From contig JAWKLZ010000001.1 of assembly GCA_041392475.1 (NCBI GenBank), positions 1,550,001 to 1,614,000 on the forward strand: a stretch of DNA of 64,000 bases, in the 5' to 3' direction. Of this stretch, positions 27,121 through 36,377 are shown in pieces. This stretch comes from Chitinophagales bacterium (GTDB lineage: Bacteria; Bacteroidota; Bacteroidia; Chitinophagales; UBA2359). Both the position numbers and the translations under genes were made by a program. The stretch's first letter is position 1. Each line of letters opens with the position of its first letter. The notes below the pieces were generated by a model. It saw nothing but the letters and a program-made list of their open reading frames with translations, searched no databases and was not told the origin of the DNA.

Positions 27121-27687
27121 TCACTTAGCGATTTCCACCGACTTTGATTGTGTCACAATGCTTGTGTCTGCGTGTAAGCTGTAATGAATGAGAACATTGC
27201 CTTTGTGGTTGGGGTCTTTTTCAATCGGTTTTACTCCTTCCTCCCACTGATTGCAGTGAGTAGAAATCGGTTCTACGGCATGAATCCACTTTCCATTAGA
27301 GAAAGTCCAAACATAATAAGCCATCCAGCAACTTGTGAACCAACTGGGAAGCAATCCAATTTCATCCGTCCCGTTTTCATTCAAATCGCTTTCATTAACA
27401 GGTTCACCACCAATACACATTTCCACTTTGATGGGTAGAATATTGGGGTCAGAAAACTGAATCAAGCACTCACATTCTCCTTCACAATCCATTGATTCTA
27501 CTACAATTTTTGGAGCAATTAGCCACATATATTCCGAATGACCATCACCATTGTAATCCCCTTCAACTGCACCTTCGGGGATGTTTACAACATTGCTGTC
27601 ATCGGAATTTGATTGACTTTCTGATTTGTTGGAGTTGTAATTGCAGCCAAACAGACACACCAATAAGGTCACAAAGAAATATTTCAT
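27121..27687 (-). CDS. Small lipoprotein with calcium-loop-like repeats
   Basis: 188 residues. The signal peptide ends in a lipobox (CLFG-C15), then a Ser/Asn-rich linker. Two Asp-rich loops, DYNGDGHSEY and DLNENGTDEI, resemble FG-GAP/EF-hand-like calcium loops and are each followed by a hydrophobic strand. Six or more cysteines are present (DCEGECECL, CIGGE, SCWMAYY, HCNQW), suggesting disulfides outside the cytoplasm. No named family is recognised. The protein is probably anchored to a membrane facing the periplasm or the cell surface. The gene lies 33 nt before the glycosyltransferase gene, and a strong hairpin precedes it. Confidence 0.7.
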   Translation of the reverse strand: MKYFFVTLLVCLFGCNYNSNKSESQSNSDDSNVVNIPEGAVEGDYNGDGHSEYMWLIAPKIVVESMDCEGECECLIQFSDPNILPIKVEMCIGGEPVNESDLNENGTDEIGLLPSWFTSCWMAYYVWTFSNGKWIHAVEPISTHCNQWEEGVKPIEKDPNHKGNVLIHYSLHADTSIVTQSKSVEIAK

Positions 27688-27738
27688 ACTACTTCATTTT
27701 TTAAGCCCAAAACCTTTTTTGGATTCTATTGAAAACAC

Positions 27739-27777
27739 AAAAGGAACTTTATCAGTTTGGGCGATAAAGTTCCTTTT
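27739..27777. terminator. Strong hairpin terminator (both strands)
   Basis: AAAAGGAACTTTATC pairs perfectly with GATAAAGTTCCTTTT (15 bp, 9-nt loop), with T-runs on both sides depending on strand. It sits between the AAA+/M41 protease gene and the lipoprotein gene on the minus strand and would insulate the two units. Confidence 0.8.
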
Positions 27778-27787
27778 TTCTTACAGT

Positions 27788-27942
27788 ATTTTAGACTTTG
27801 GACGAAAGAAGTAGGAAGCAAGATGCGACATATAAAAAATTGATAATCAAAACCTTAACCTATTGATGTGATTGAGTACAAATAACTGGTTATCAATTAA
27901 TTAAACTCTTACTTCTTTGCTCCTTCGTCCAAAGTCTAAAAT
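27788..27942. repeat. Dispersed palindromic element, copy C (best preserved)
   Basis: 155 bp with perfect 19-bp terminal inverted repeats: ATTTTAGACTTTGGACGAA on the left and its exact complement on the right. Internal TTGATAATCA and TGGTTATCAA pair as well. It lies downstream of the AAA+/M41 protease gene. The rest of 27688-28081 has no gene. Confidence 0.88.
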
Positions 27943-28081
27943 ACTTGAGGTCGATTTTTTAGTTTGAAGTCGAATTGAATTTCCAACCTAAGTAGTCAGC
28001 CATATTTATCTTAACAATTAAAATTTCTCAAACAACTGTTTATCAGTATGTTTTTTCTTCATTTTAATTTTGATACACTAC

Positions 28082-30121
28082 TTACTTCTCCCCTTCCTTC
28101 AATTCCGACTGAATGATTTGCTTAAACTTGAAGTAATCATTCTGCTGCATAAAGCCTTCTTTTTTCACCCATTCCTCATTGCTGTATTTGACCACATATT
28201 CCTGAATCTCATCTTTGGTCATGCGAGAATGAGAAGTAAGATAATTCGCCATTTGCAGCAATAAATGCCTGTTGTTTTTGAGTAATTTTTCAGCTTCTTG
28301 CTCACACCTTTTGATCAAGTCCAAAGCCTCATTTTCGTGTTCGTCTTTGTGGAAGAAAAAGTCGTTGAACTCCGATTCCATCACCGCTACTTTGATAGGA
28401 TCCTTACCCATAGCATACGATTTGATGGCGTTGTTTGCCAACTGAGTTGCTTGCACAATGTCTTGACGCACACCAGAAGAAGTGTGGTCTAAACCAAAAA
28501 TAATCTTTTCGGCTACATATCCGCCCAAAGTGATGGTAATATTTTTCTCAATCAATTCACGGGTCAGAATATGCTCGGGAAAATTGATTTTGCAGAAGCC
28601 AGCTGCCTCATTGTCAACCGTACGAGTGACCACCAAATCGGGTACAATGTGAAGGGTCAAAGCCGCCAAAACAGCGTGTCCACATTCATGCACAGCAATG
28701 TGTGCTTGCACATCATCGTCTTTCGCCTTGCGAAGTTCGTGAACTTTGAGGTTGACTTTGTAGCTTTTTTCGGCAATCAACTGACCTACCAAATCGTAGA
28801 AGTGAATGTGGTATTTATCTTCATCAAAGGCCCAAGTAATGTAGGCAGGTTGCCAATCATTCTCAATCATATCGCAGATAATCTGGCTGATGTAAGAATC
28901 CACCAAGTTTTTGATGGTTGTCAGTACAGGACGTGCGCCTTGAGTCGGAAAAACACCTTCTTTGTAGATAATGTCTATGATGCTTTCGTCAAACTCCAAT
29001 CGAAGTTTGAAGCGTTCTTCAATTGTTGCGTTCATTTCCTTCAATTTCCGCTCAATAAAGATGCGGTAATTTTCGGCATTGAAGGCAGGGTAAATGATGT
29101 GGTTGTTCCCCAAACGTGCAATTTGCTCGTTTCGGAATCGGTGTTGTAAAGCAGATTTGATGTCTGCAATGGTGATTCTCAAAGTGCTTTTGTGAAAATC
29201 GTCTGCACTGATGTCGGGATTGATGTTGTAGCTCATATAATAAGCTTCATCCAAGTTGCCAATCACAAAAATCAAGGCTTTTGACAAATCCATCATTTTC
29301 ATCGAACCTTCATAGTTCACTGCTTCATAGAGGTAATCCACTATTTCTTCAATACCCATTCGCCTCAACTCATCTTTGATGTCGAGTGAAGAGGTGTATT
29401 TGTCACCTACCAATGAGTTCAAACCGCCCACAAAATCGGGAGAAGAGAAATAGTTGGCTTTCAGTTTCTTTTTGCCAGAATTGTAGCCAAAAAAGCCGAA
29501 ACCTCTAAATATTTTGGCAAACGCCTCGTAGTTCTCGACCACTTTCCCATCGGCAATTTCTACTCCAAATTCAATACATTTGTTGAGTAGTTTGATCGCT
29601 TTGTAGCCTCGATTGATGTAGTATTGACTGGGTGAAGCATTGTAGTTAAACTTACCCGAATCCAATAGTTCCCAGATGATTCGAAGTTTGTCACGATCCA
29701 CTTCTGCTCCTGATTCGTTGATGGTGCGGGCAAATTGAAATTCGTCTAAACAGATGATACACTCCCGTTCGTGGTGATGCTGCAAATCTTGGGTAAACAT
29801 AGATTTAAGCCACGTACCGCTTGTATTGGTGCTGCCAAATTCGCCAATATCAATGTGAAGATAAGCTTGCAGAATGTCCAGTATTTCGACCAAACGCCTA
29901 ACCAAAGCCGTTTTACCTGTTCCTGTCATTCCCCAAAGATTGATGACCGTAGGGCGCATTTGGTTATCGGGAAACAAATACCATGGGTGCATCAAACTGA
30001 TGATTTCATCAATGATATCATCCAGTCCAATGAATTCTTCCTTGAGTTGTTGCTTCACAAATTCAAGGGTTTTCTTACGCTTAAGAATGTACTGTTTTAA
30101 GTCGGGATTTTTCATGTTCAT
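28082..30121 (-). CDS. Clp-like AAA+ ATPase fused to an M41 (FtsH-type) metalloprotease
   Basis: 679 residues, no membrane helix. Residues 25-420 are an AAA+ module: Walker A GMTGTGKT (64-71), Walker B CIICLDEF with Asp126/Glu127, sensor 1 VIGN (286-289), an arginine-finger-like FRNEQIARLG (329-338) and sensor 2 TQGARP (393-398). The position and wording of GAR and the following helix match Clp/Hsp100 D2 domains, not FtsH. Residues 470-650 match the M41 peptidase: zinc motif H478-E-C-G-H482, LGGYVAEKIIFG (532-543) like the FtsH LGGRAAE motif, and SSGVRQDIVQATQLA with Asp554 as third zinc ligand. The expected role is ATP-driven proteolysis in the cytoplasm. The combination differs from FtsH in ATPase subtype and in lacking a membrane anchor. 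Substrates are unknown. Confidence 0.85.
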   Translation of the reverse strand: MNMKNPDLKQYILKRKKTLEFVKQQLKEEFIGLDDIIDEIISLMHPWYLFPDNQMRPTVINLWGMTGTGKTALVRRLVEILDILQAYLHIDIGEFGSTNTSGTWLKSMFTQDLQHHHERECIICLDEFQFARTINESGAEVDRDKLRIIWELLDSGKFNYNASPSQYYINRGYKAIKLLNKCIEFGVEIADGKVVENYEAFAKIFRGFGFFGYNSGKKKLKANYFSSPDFVGGLNSLVGDKYTSSLDIKDELRRMGIEEIVDYLYEAVNYEGSMKMMDLSKALIFVIGNLDEAYYMSYNINPDISADDFHKSTLRITIADIKSALQHRFRNEQIARLGNNHIIYPAFNAENYRIFIERKLKEMNATIEERFKLRLEFDESIIDIIYKEGVFPTQGARPVLTTIKNLVDSYISQIICDMIENDWQPAYITWAFDEDKYHIHFYDLVGQLIAEKSYKVNLKVHELRKAKDDDVQAHIAVHECGHAVLAALTLHIVPDLVVTRTVDNEAAGFCKINFPEHILTRELIEKNITITLGGYVAEKIIFGLDHTSSGVRQDIVQATQLANNAIKSYAMGKDPIKVAVMESEFNDFFFHKDEHENEALDLIKRCEQEAEKLLKNNRHLLLQMANYLTSHSRMTKDEIQEYVVKYSNEEWVKKEGFMQQNDYFKFKQIIQSELKEGEK

Positions 30122-30266
30122 ATATTCTGCCCTATAAACTTAATTTTGAGCAAATTAGTTTCCTAAAAATGCAATAATTGAATTTAATTTTATGTGAGGT
30201 ATGTAATGTGTCGGATGTGATGGAAACAATGAAAAATCCAATATCAAACACAATCTGTCCTAAAAC

Positions 30267-31367
30267 CTATGCCAATAAATCAGCTGCAACTATTGTCGGG
30301 CCACTCCCTATCCTATCCGAAATCCAATATCGGTCTTCACAATGAGGCAGTAATTCTGCTTCAATGAAGGCTTCAACGGCTTTTTTGGAAGAGGAAGGAT
30401 ACAACACATGGACATTCGGCCCTGCATCTAAAGTGAAACAAACTGGATGTCCTGATTGACGGCGAAAATCTTGAATTTTTCGGATAATGGTAAGCGTATT
30501 CGGTTGCATCAAAATAAAAGAAGGGCTAGAGGTCATCATCAAGGTATGCAGCGTCAATGCTTCCATTTCAACAACCTGCATAAACTTTTCGTAATCTCCT
30601 GACTTCAATGCCTCTACTATTTGCAGCACATTTTGGTTGGCTTCTTTGTAGCGTGTAGCCGCATAGGGATTCCCTTCCATAAGGGTGTGTCCCGCTCGAC
30701 TTGATACCGATTTGGTGTCGCTACTAACAATCAATATGGCATCTTCAAACTCCTTGAAATTAGGGTGTAAATGATGGGCAAAAGGCAGCGCATATTCATC
30801 CGCACTGCCATTGATTTCGGGATGCCGCCCCCAAACAGCTAATTTGGGAAAAACCGATCTTGAAGCACTTCCAGAACCCAAACGAGCTACATAAGAGGCT
30901 TTTTGCCAAAATTCTCCTTCGCTTACAGGTGTGCCAAACAGTTGTTGCTCAATGCTGCAAAGGCACAAAGCCAAAGCACTCATGCTCGATGCAGAGGAAG
31001 CGATACCTGATGAATGGGGAAAAGAATTGGAGGATTTGATGCTCAGATGTAGTTGAACCAAAAAAGGAAATATGTCGGTAATAGAAGCTAAATAACTGCG
31101 AATTTTCTCTGCAAAAGCTTCGTTGTGTTCTCCTTCAAAGCGAAAATCCAAAGAAATTCCTTTATTTTTTTTCATGCCATACATTACGGATGTTTCGGTG
31201 TAGGCTTGCGAGAGGGTGAAACTGATGGAGGTATTGCGAGGCAATTGCCGCCCATATTTTCCCCAGTATTTCACCAAGGCTATGTTTGAAGGACTTTGCC
31301 ATACAATAGGCTGTCGATCAATGTGTGGAAGTTCTCTTGTGAGCTTTAAGTCTAAATTTTGATACAT
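30267..31367 (-). CDS. mvaD: Diphosphomevalonate decarboxylase
   Basis: 366 residues of the GHMP kinase superfamily. This cytoplasmic enzyme converts mevalonate 5-diphosphate, with ATP, to isopentenyl diphosphate, the last step of the mevalonate route. Diagnostic stretches: SNIALVKYWGK (27-37), the phosphate-binding loop PHSSGIASSASS (117-128), LGSGSASRSVF (163-173) and DAGPNVHVLYP with catalytic Asp314. The gene starts 22 nt after the stop of the haem peroxidase gene, so it is probably co-transcribed from upstream, though the pairing has no obvious metabolic logic. Its presence implies a mevalonate pathway rather than, or beside, the MEP pathway; other mevalonate genes are not in the window. 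Confidence 0.93.
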   Translation of the reverse strand: MYQNLDLKLTRELPHIDRQPIVWQSPSNIALVKYWGKYGRQLPRNTSISFTLSQAYTETSVMYGMKKNKGISLDFRFEGEHNEAFAEKIRSYLASITDIFPFLVQLHLSIKSSNSFPHSSGIASSASSMSALALCLCSIEQQLFGTPVSEGEFWQKASYVARLGSGSASRSVFPKLAVWGRHPEINGSADEYALPFAHHLHPNFKEFEDAILIVSSDTKSVSSRAGHTLMEGNPYAATRYKEANQNVLQIVEALKSGDYEKFMQVVEMEALTLHTLMMTSSPSFILMQPNTLTIIRKIQDFRRQSGHPVCFTLDAGPNVHVLYPSSSKKAVEAFIEAELLPHCEDRYWISDRIGSGPTIVAADLLA

Positions 31368-31388
31368 CTGTTTATAGAATAATTTATT

Positions 31389-33296
31389 TTATATTTTCAC
31401 CACCTTCTCTCTCCTTATTTCTCCGTCTATTGTCATCACAACGTAATAGATTCCATTTGTAAGATTGTCAGGAAATTGATATTTCATTTGTTGCTTACCT
31501 TTTTTTACTTCAAAGTTTTGTGTATCCATGAGTTCTCCGTTGATACTAAAAATTTGAAGTTGGGCATTGACGGTTTTAGAAATATCCAAAGATAGGGTAA
31601 ATTCGTTTTGTGTTGGATTTGGATAAAGTGATACTAAGTTTTGAATAGAAGTAACATCTTGAATAGCCACTACTTCGTCATGTGATTTCGCAAAGAAAAT
31701 GTTTTCTTGAAGAAAAGTAATATCTGTATTTCTCAATACAATTTGAGCCAAACTTGTGTTGTCGATTGCTTCAATATCTTCTATCGTAAATGCGGGATCG
31801 TTTTTATAAAAAAAGCGGTCACCATCTCTCAAGTCTTGAAATTGATGCTGCAAAATGAGGTAAACGGTACTGCCAACTGCTGATCCTATCTTATGGTCTT
31901 CCGCCAACATACCAACCCACGGGTCGATTGCATCCACATTTCCATAAATTGATTGTAGTTGATTTTGCAGTTCTAAATTAGATGTTATTGCAGCAAAATC
32001 GGCGACAGACCCCATTCCAAAATCACTACGAATTTTATTATAACCAGGCAAACCTCTTTCTCTTGCTCGATTGATATTGATAGCCACTAAGTCCAAACCT
32101 CCTGCACCTGATTGAGCAAATAAAAAATTACGCAAGTCGCCTACTACCTTTGTGTCAAACGTCTGTTGAGCTTGGGTTGCCATTCCTTTCAGTATCGGAT
32201 CTATTCCCCCTTGTGCTACCACAACAAAAGGGTTGAAAAAAGCATCTTTCAAACGAATATTACCCTCTGAAATGGTTTGTCCATCATTGTCCATTCTTAC
32301 CAAATGATCGTTCAACAAAGTATGCCCCAAACGAAAGGCAGCAGCAGAAAAGACGTTCATTATATTTGGATTTCTCGTTTCATCATATCCTGTATAATCA
32401 TCCAGTGTAATTCCCAAAGCAGGTAACCATTCATTGAAGGCAATGGATTGAATATATGCTCCTACCATTTTTCGAGCATATTGGTACAATTGTTCATCGT
32501 TCCAAGTTGGGTGCATTGCTGCAATTTCACCACATAAGCGATTGTGTTCACGCATAAACAAGGTATGCACACAAGTCAAAATCGGTTGTTCATTCGCTCT
32601 TACATCTCCTGCAACAAAATGCTTGGGCATTGGCGCACCTTCAATCACCATAAAAGGTGCATTGGGATCAATATCTCCTTCAAAATTACCAGTCAGCGTA
32701 TTGAACGGCAAGAAGTTACCTTCTGATGTCTTGAGTTTTCCATTTTCAAAGGTCCGCAACCAATTGGCTCGATTTTCATCCGAACCATATACATTGGAGG
32801 CATCTATCCAAGCGGTTATATCATTGATTTGGGCACGGGGATTGTTTGTGGTAAAACCTGTGGAGAGGTCGTACTTTGAGCGACGCATAAATATTTCAGA
32901 AGTACCTGTACCCGTTGGGTCAAAAATGGGATCAAATTGTGGAACAGGTATGCTGATTACTTCATCCAACATATCGTCCACAAAGGTAATGTCGTGGTCT
33001 ATGAATTGTCCAAATGCCCATCCATAATCACTAATATTCATGGGGTTGGGCATGGATTCGGGTTGATCGTAAAGGAGGTTGCTAATCATTCTTGGATTGG
33101 GATAATCCACCATACCTGGTTCAGACATTCCGTCAGCATATCCATTGGTAACAACTCTGGTAAGTTTTTCGCCTGTTGCGCCCCAATCAGGAGACGATAC
33201 ATTGTTCATACGGCCATCAAACGAACGATTGTCTTGTGCTTGTATGAAAAGTGTAAAAAAAGATAGTACAGTGAGAAATGATAAAGATAATTTCAT
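31389..33296 (-). CDS. Secreted animal-type haem peroxidase with T9SS tail
   Basis: 635 residues. Signal peptide MKLSLSFLTVLSFFTLFIQA. The peroxidase-cyclooxygenase fold is clear: GQFIDHDITF with distal His101, DVRANEQPIL with Arg233 and Glu236, TLFMREHNRL (245-254) and proximal His325 in FRLGHTLL. TAWIDASNVYGSD is also typical. The last 80 residues (LYPNPTQNEFTLSLD, LQIFSINGEL, NGIYYVVM) are a type A T9SS sorting domain, so the enzyme is exported to the cell surface or medium. The predicted reaction is oxidation of halides or organic substrates with hydrogen peroxide. Haem would be loaded in the periplasm or outside. It is followed closely by mvaD. Confidence 0.92.
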   Translation of the reverse strand: MKLSLSFLTVLSFFTLFIQAQDNRSFDGRMNNVSSPDWGATGEKLTRVVTNGYADGMSEPGMVDYPNPRMISNLLYDQPESMPNPMNISDYGWAFGQFIDHDITFVDDMLDEVISIPVPQFDPIFDPTGTGTSEIFMRRSKYDLSTGFTTNNPRAQINDITAWIDASNVYGSDENRANWLRTFENGKLKTSEGNFLPFNTLTGNFEGDIDPNAPFMVIEGAPMPKHFVAGDVRANEQPILTCVHTLFMREHNRLCGEIAAMHPTWNDEQLYQYARKMVGAYIQSIAFNEWLPALGITLDDYTGYDETRNPNIMNVFSAAAFRLGHTLLNDHLVRMDNDGQTISEGNIRLKDAFFNPFVVVAQGGIDPILKGMATQAQQTFDTKVVGDLRNFLFAQSGAGGLDLVAININRARERGLPGYNKIRSDFGMGSVADFAAITSNLELQNQLQSIYGNVDAIDPWVGMLAEDHKIGSAVGSTVYLILQHQFQDLRDGDRFFYKNDPAFTIEDIEAIDNTSLAQIVLRNTDITFLQENIFFAKSHDEVVAIQDVTSIQNLVSLYPNPTQNEFTLSLDISKTVNAQLQIFSINGELMDTQNFEVKKGKQQMKYQFPDNLTNGIYYVVMTIDGEIRREKVVKI

Positions 33297-33462
33297 AATG
33301 ATGGTGATTTATTTGGATTAAAGGGTTGTGTTTATTGACCCAAATTACGTTTTTTTTCTCCATCTATACAATAATCAGGCAAAAAATTGAGTACGAAACT
33401 CACAAAACAAGTAGTGTGTGAGCGTTATTTTACCCATTAAAATACTGCAATTATCTGTTCAT

Positions 33463-33619
33463 TTGGACTTTGGATGAAAGTAAATAGGAAGCAAGATGCG
33501 AGATATAAAAAATTAATAATCAAAATTTTAACCCATTGACGTAATTAACTTCAAATAATTGATTATCAATTAATTAAATTCTCACTTCTTGCATTTTTGC
33601 TCCTTCGTCCAAAATCTAA
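33463..33619. repeat. Dispersed palindromic element, copy D
   Basis: 157 bp with left end TTGGACTTTGGATGAA and right end TTCGTCCAAAATCTAA. Inner segments again pair (TTAATAATCAA with TTGATTATCAA). It fills much of the gap between the beta-propeller gene and the haem peroxidase gene. The arms carry a few changes against copy C. Confidence 0.8.
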
Positions 33620-33637
33620 TAATTTACTAGTTGCTCT

Positions 33638-36163
33638 TTATTTCAGTATCAACTGCTGTGAATACCTTTTGTCACCGCTAATCACTTCAATGACATAAAT
33701 ACCACTGTTCAAGTCACTAATGTCCAGTTCTTGTTGGTAGATATGGCTGTTTTTGTAGCCTGAATGATCAAAAACTTTCCGACCTGCTGTATCAAAAATG
33801 TGTACATCCACCACACCAATTTGTTCCCCTTCAAAGGTCATTTGGAAGCGACCATTGCTCGGATTTGGAGCCAATTGTAGCAGTAAACGAACTGTGGGCG
33901 AAAAAATGCCTACTATTTCAGTGAAACCCAATTCATCGGCTTTCACAAAATACATATCTACCGAATTGTTTACCACTATAGAACCTACTGTAGCATAACC
34001 ACCATCATTCGTTTGCAAAGCACCATACAAAGTAGGAAACGTCCCAACATCTTCACCTAAATAGCGAATCCATTTTTGATTGCCAATGCCATCTGTCTTC
34101 AATAGAAAACCTCGCCTACTGGGATCGCCTGAGTCGCCAACATTTCCTACAAACATCAATCCATTGTCGCTTGTTTGTTGTACTACATAGTTATTGAAAC
34201 TGTAATCATTCAACAACAATTCTTTCTCCCAAATAAGGCTGCCCGTATCGCTCAATTTGGCAATCAATAAATTGGAATCGTCCGAACTTTCACCTGTCCG
34301 TGCGCCAATCAATACAAAACCGCCTGATATGGTTTCGATTACATCAAAAGCTCTCGACAATAAATTCAACCCACTACCTGCTATATATTCCCAAACTACC
34401 TCCCCATTTTCATCGGTTTTCACCACTTGAAGTGGCGTATAAAAAGCATTGGTTTCCGAATCTTGAAGGAAATTACCTCGACCCGCCAACACATAACCGC
34501 CATCACTTGTCGGTTTGATATTGTAGGCCACATTTCCTACATAACTGTTTTCCCAAACAATATCTCCATCTGAATTCAACTTGGCATAATACACACCGCC
34601 TGCCGATAACCGTCCACAAATCACAAAACCGCCATCAGCTAAAGCACTGATTCCTTTTGTAAAAACAGGCAGAAGGTTCTCAAACCGATGTGTCCACATT
34701 ACATTTCCATCCTCGTCAATGCGGGTCAATTGAGAAATCGAAAGACCTTCTTCGTTTTCACTACTGCCATATAGTGCATACCCCAGTCCGTTTGCCGGCA
34801 CTACATTGTAACAAACATCTCTGCCATTGAAGAAATCCAAGGTTTTTGTCCATGTTACTTCTCCCCCTTCGTTGAGTTTGATGAGGTACATATCCAAATC
34901 TCCTCTTTCATTGAAGCTATCCGAATGACCTGCAATCAAATAGCCACTATCCGCCGTTTGCAGTACTCCATAAGCTTGGTCAAAATCTGCATTCCCGATT
35001 TTTCCATAACTTTCTTGCCAAACCGTTTCCCCCGTTGAAGTGACACGAATAGCCAATACGTCATTTCCCGAACCATTGAACGAATCTGTTGTACCTACAA
35101 TGACCAAATCATTGGAAATTGTAGCCACAATATCATAACCACCTTCAAATCCGCCATAACTATACGTTTGTTCAAAAAGCACATTTCCATCTTTATCCAG
35201 CTTCAATACAAATACATCGGTTCCACCATCTGTATTGTTCATCAAACCTTCACCAACTATCCATATACTATTGTCTGCCATTTCCACTATTCGCTGAGGG
35301 TCAATATTTACACCATCCACCAAATATTGTTTCGACCAAATGCTATCACCTTCTGCACTGGTTTTGTGCAGAAAAATAGCATCCAATCCACCTCTTACAC
35401 TCGCCATTGCCAAGTAGCCGCCATCCAACGTAGGAATAACATCCCGTGCATCCAAACGGCTGACTTCTTGCTGTTCCAATATGAAACTCGACCATTCAAA
35501 ATCACCCTCGTTATCTGTTTTGATTAAAATTATTTCTGGTCCGACATTCGATGTAGCAGTAGCCAACACAATAAAACCTCCATCTGTTGTTTCACTAACC
35601 GACTCCAATCCCCTAATTGCACCAAACCCGAGCGTATTGTCCCATTGTAAAGTTCCTTCTGAGTCTATTTTGAGCAAATAAGGATCGTCATTTCTATCTC
35701 CTGCAATGACTACTCCACCATCAGAAGTTTTGGTGATATCTGCGGCAAAAGTGTTGAGATCGCCTACTGTTTGCGCCCAAATTTCATTGCCATTTACATC
35801 GGTTTTAACCACATAGATTTGAGGAGTAGTCAGAAACAAGTCGGTATTGCCGACACAAATCAAACTTCCATCTGCCAACTCTTGGACTCCATAAGCTACT
35901 TCATTGGCAATCGTTCCGTAAGCGTTTGACCAAAGCTCATTGCCATCACGATCCGTTTTGACCAAATAGAAATCATACCCTCCATTGCCTAAGTTGGCCG
36001 TTGTTCCTGCAAAAACCAAATTCCCATCTGCCGTTTCTATGCCAGATTCTCCAAAATCTCCTGTGTTTGCACCACCATACGTTCCTTGAAAAACCGTTTG
36101 AAATTGTGCGTATAATCCGTTTGTAATCAAAAAACTACAAACTAAAAGTATCCATTTATTCAT
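33638..36163 (-). CDS. T9SS-exported repeat protein, probable beta-propeller
   Basis: 841 residues. The signal peptide ends at GLYAQ. The body consists of about 13 repeats of 45-60 residues of the form DGGYVLAG, YLVKTDENGEVVWE, which resemble delta-60 or PQQ-like propeller blades (each with Asp/Asn-rich loops and a terminal Trp). The last 85 residues (LQLAPNPSNGRFQMTFEG, VHIFDTAGRKVF, SGIYVIEVISG) are a type A T9SS sorting domain. The protein is thus expected at the surface or secreted. Ligand and role are unknown; in this phylum such proteins are common and rarely characterised. The gene stands alone on the minus strand with a palindromic element downstream. Confidence 0.85.
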   Translation of the reverse strand: MNKWILLVCSFLITNGLYAQFQTVFQGTYGGANTGDFGESGIETADGNLVFAGTTANLGNGGYDFYLVKTDRDGNELWSNAYGTIANEVAYGVQELADGSLICVGNTDLFLTTPQIYVVKTDVNGNEIWAQTVGDLNTFAADITKTSDGGVVIAGDRNDDPYLLKIDSEGTLQWDNTLGFGAIRGLESVSETTDGGFIVLATATSNVGPEIILIKTDNEGDFEWSSFILEQQEVSRLDARDVIPTLDGGYLAMASVRGGLDAIFLHKTSAEGDSIWSKQYLVDGVNIDPQRIVEMADNSIWIVGEGLMNNTDGGTDVFVLKLDKDGNVLFEQTYSYGGFEGGYDIVATISNDLVIVGTTDSFNGSGNDVLAIRVTSTGETVWQESYGKIGNADFDQAYGVLQTADSGYLIAGHSDSFNERGDLDMYLIKLNEGGEVTWTKTLDFFNGRDVCYNVVPANGLGYALYGSSENEEGLSISQLTRIDEDGNVMWTHRFENLLPVFTKGISALADGGFVICGRLSAGGVYYAKLNSDGDIVWENSYVGNVAYNIKPTSDGGYVLAGRGNFLQDSETNAFYTPLQVVKTDENGEVVWEYIAGSGLNLLSRAFDVIETISGGFVLIGARTGESSDDSNLLIAKLSDTGSLIWEKELLLNDYSFNNYVVQQTSDNGLMFVGNVGDSGDPSRRGFLLKTDGIGNQKWIRYLGEDVGTFPTLYGALQTNDGGYATVGSIVVNNSVDMYFVKADELGFTEIVGIFSPTVRLLLQLAPNPSNGRFQMTFEGEQIGVVDVHIFDTAGRKVFDHSGYKNSHIYQQELDISDLNSGIYVIEVISGDKRYSQQLILK

Positions 36164-36377
36164 TGTGTTACTGCAATTTTAGTCAAACATTTTTTTCTAC
36201 TTAGGCAAAAAACATCAGTAGAAAAACATAAGCTGGACATGAGTAGTTACTAAAGAAAGAAAAAATCAATACAAATTTACCCAAATCTTTCATTGCCCAT
36301 TCCTTATAGTGTTTCATCTTGTGTCTTGTATCTTTCATCTAACAATATTAAGTCCTTCATCTAAATTGAAGCGAAAG

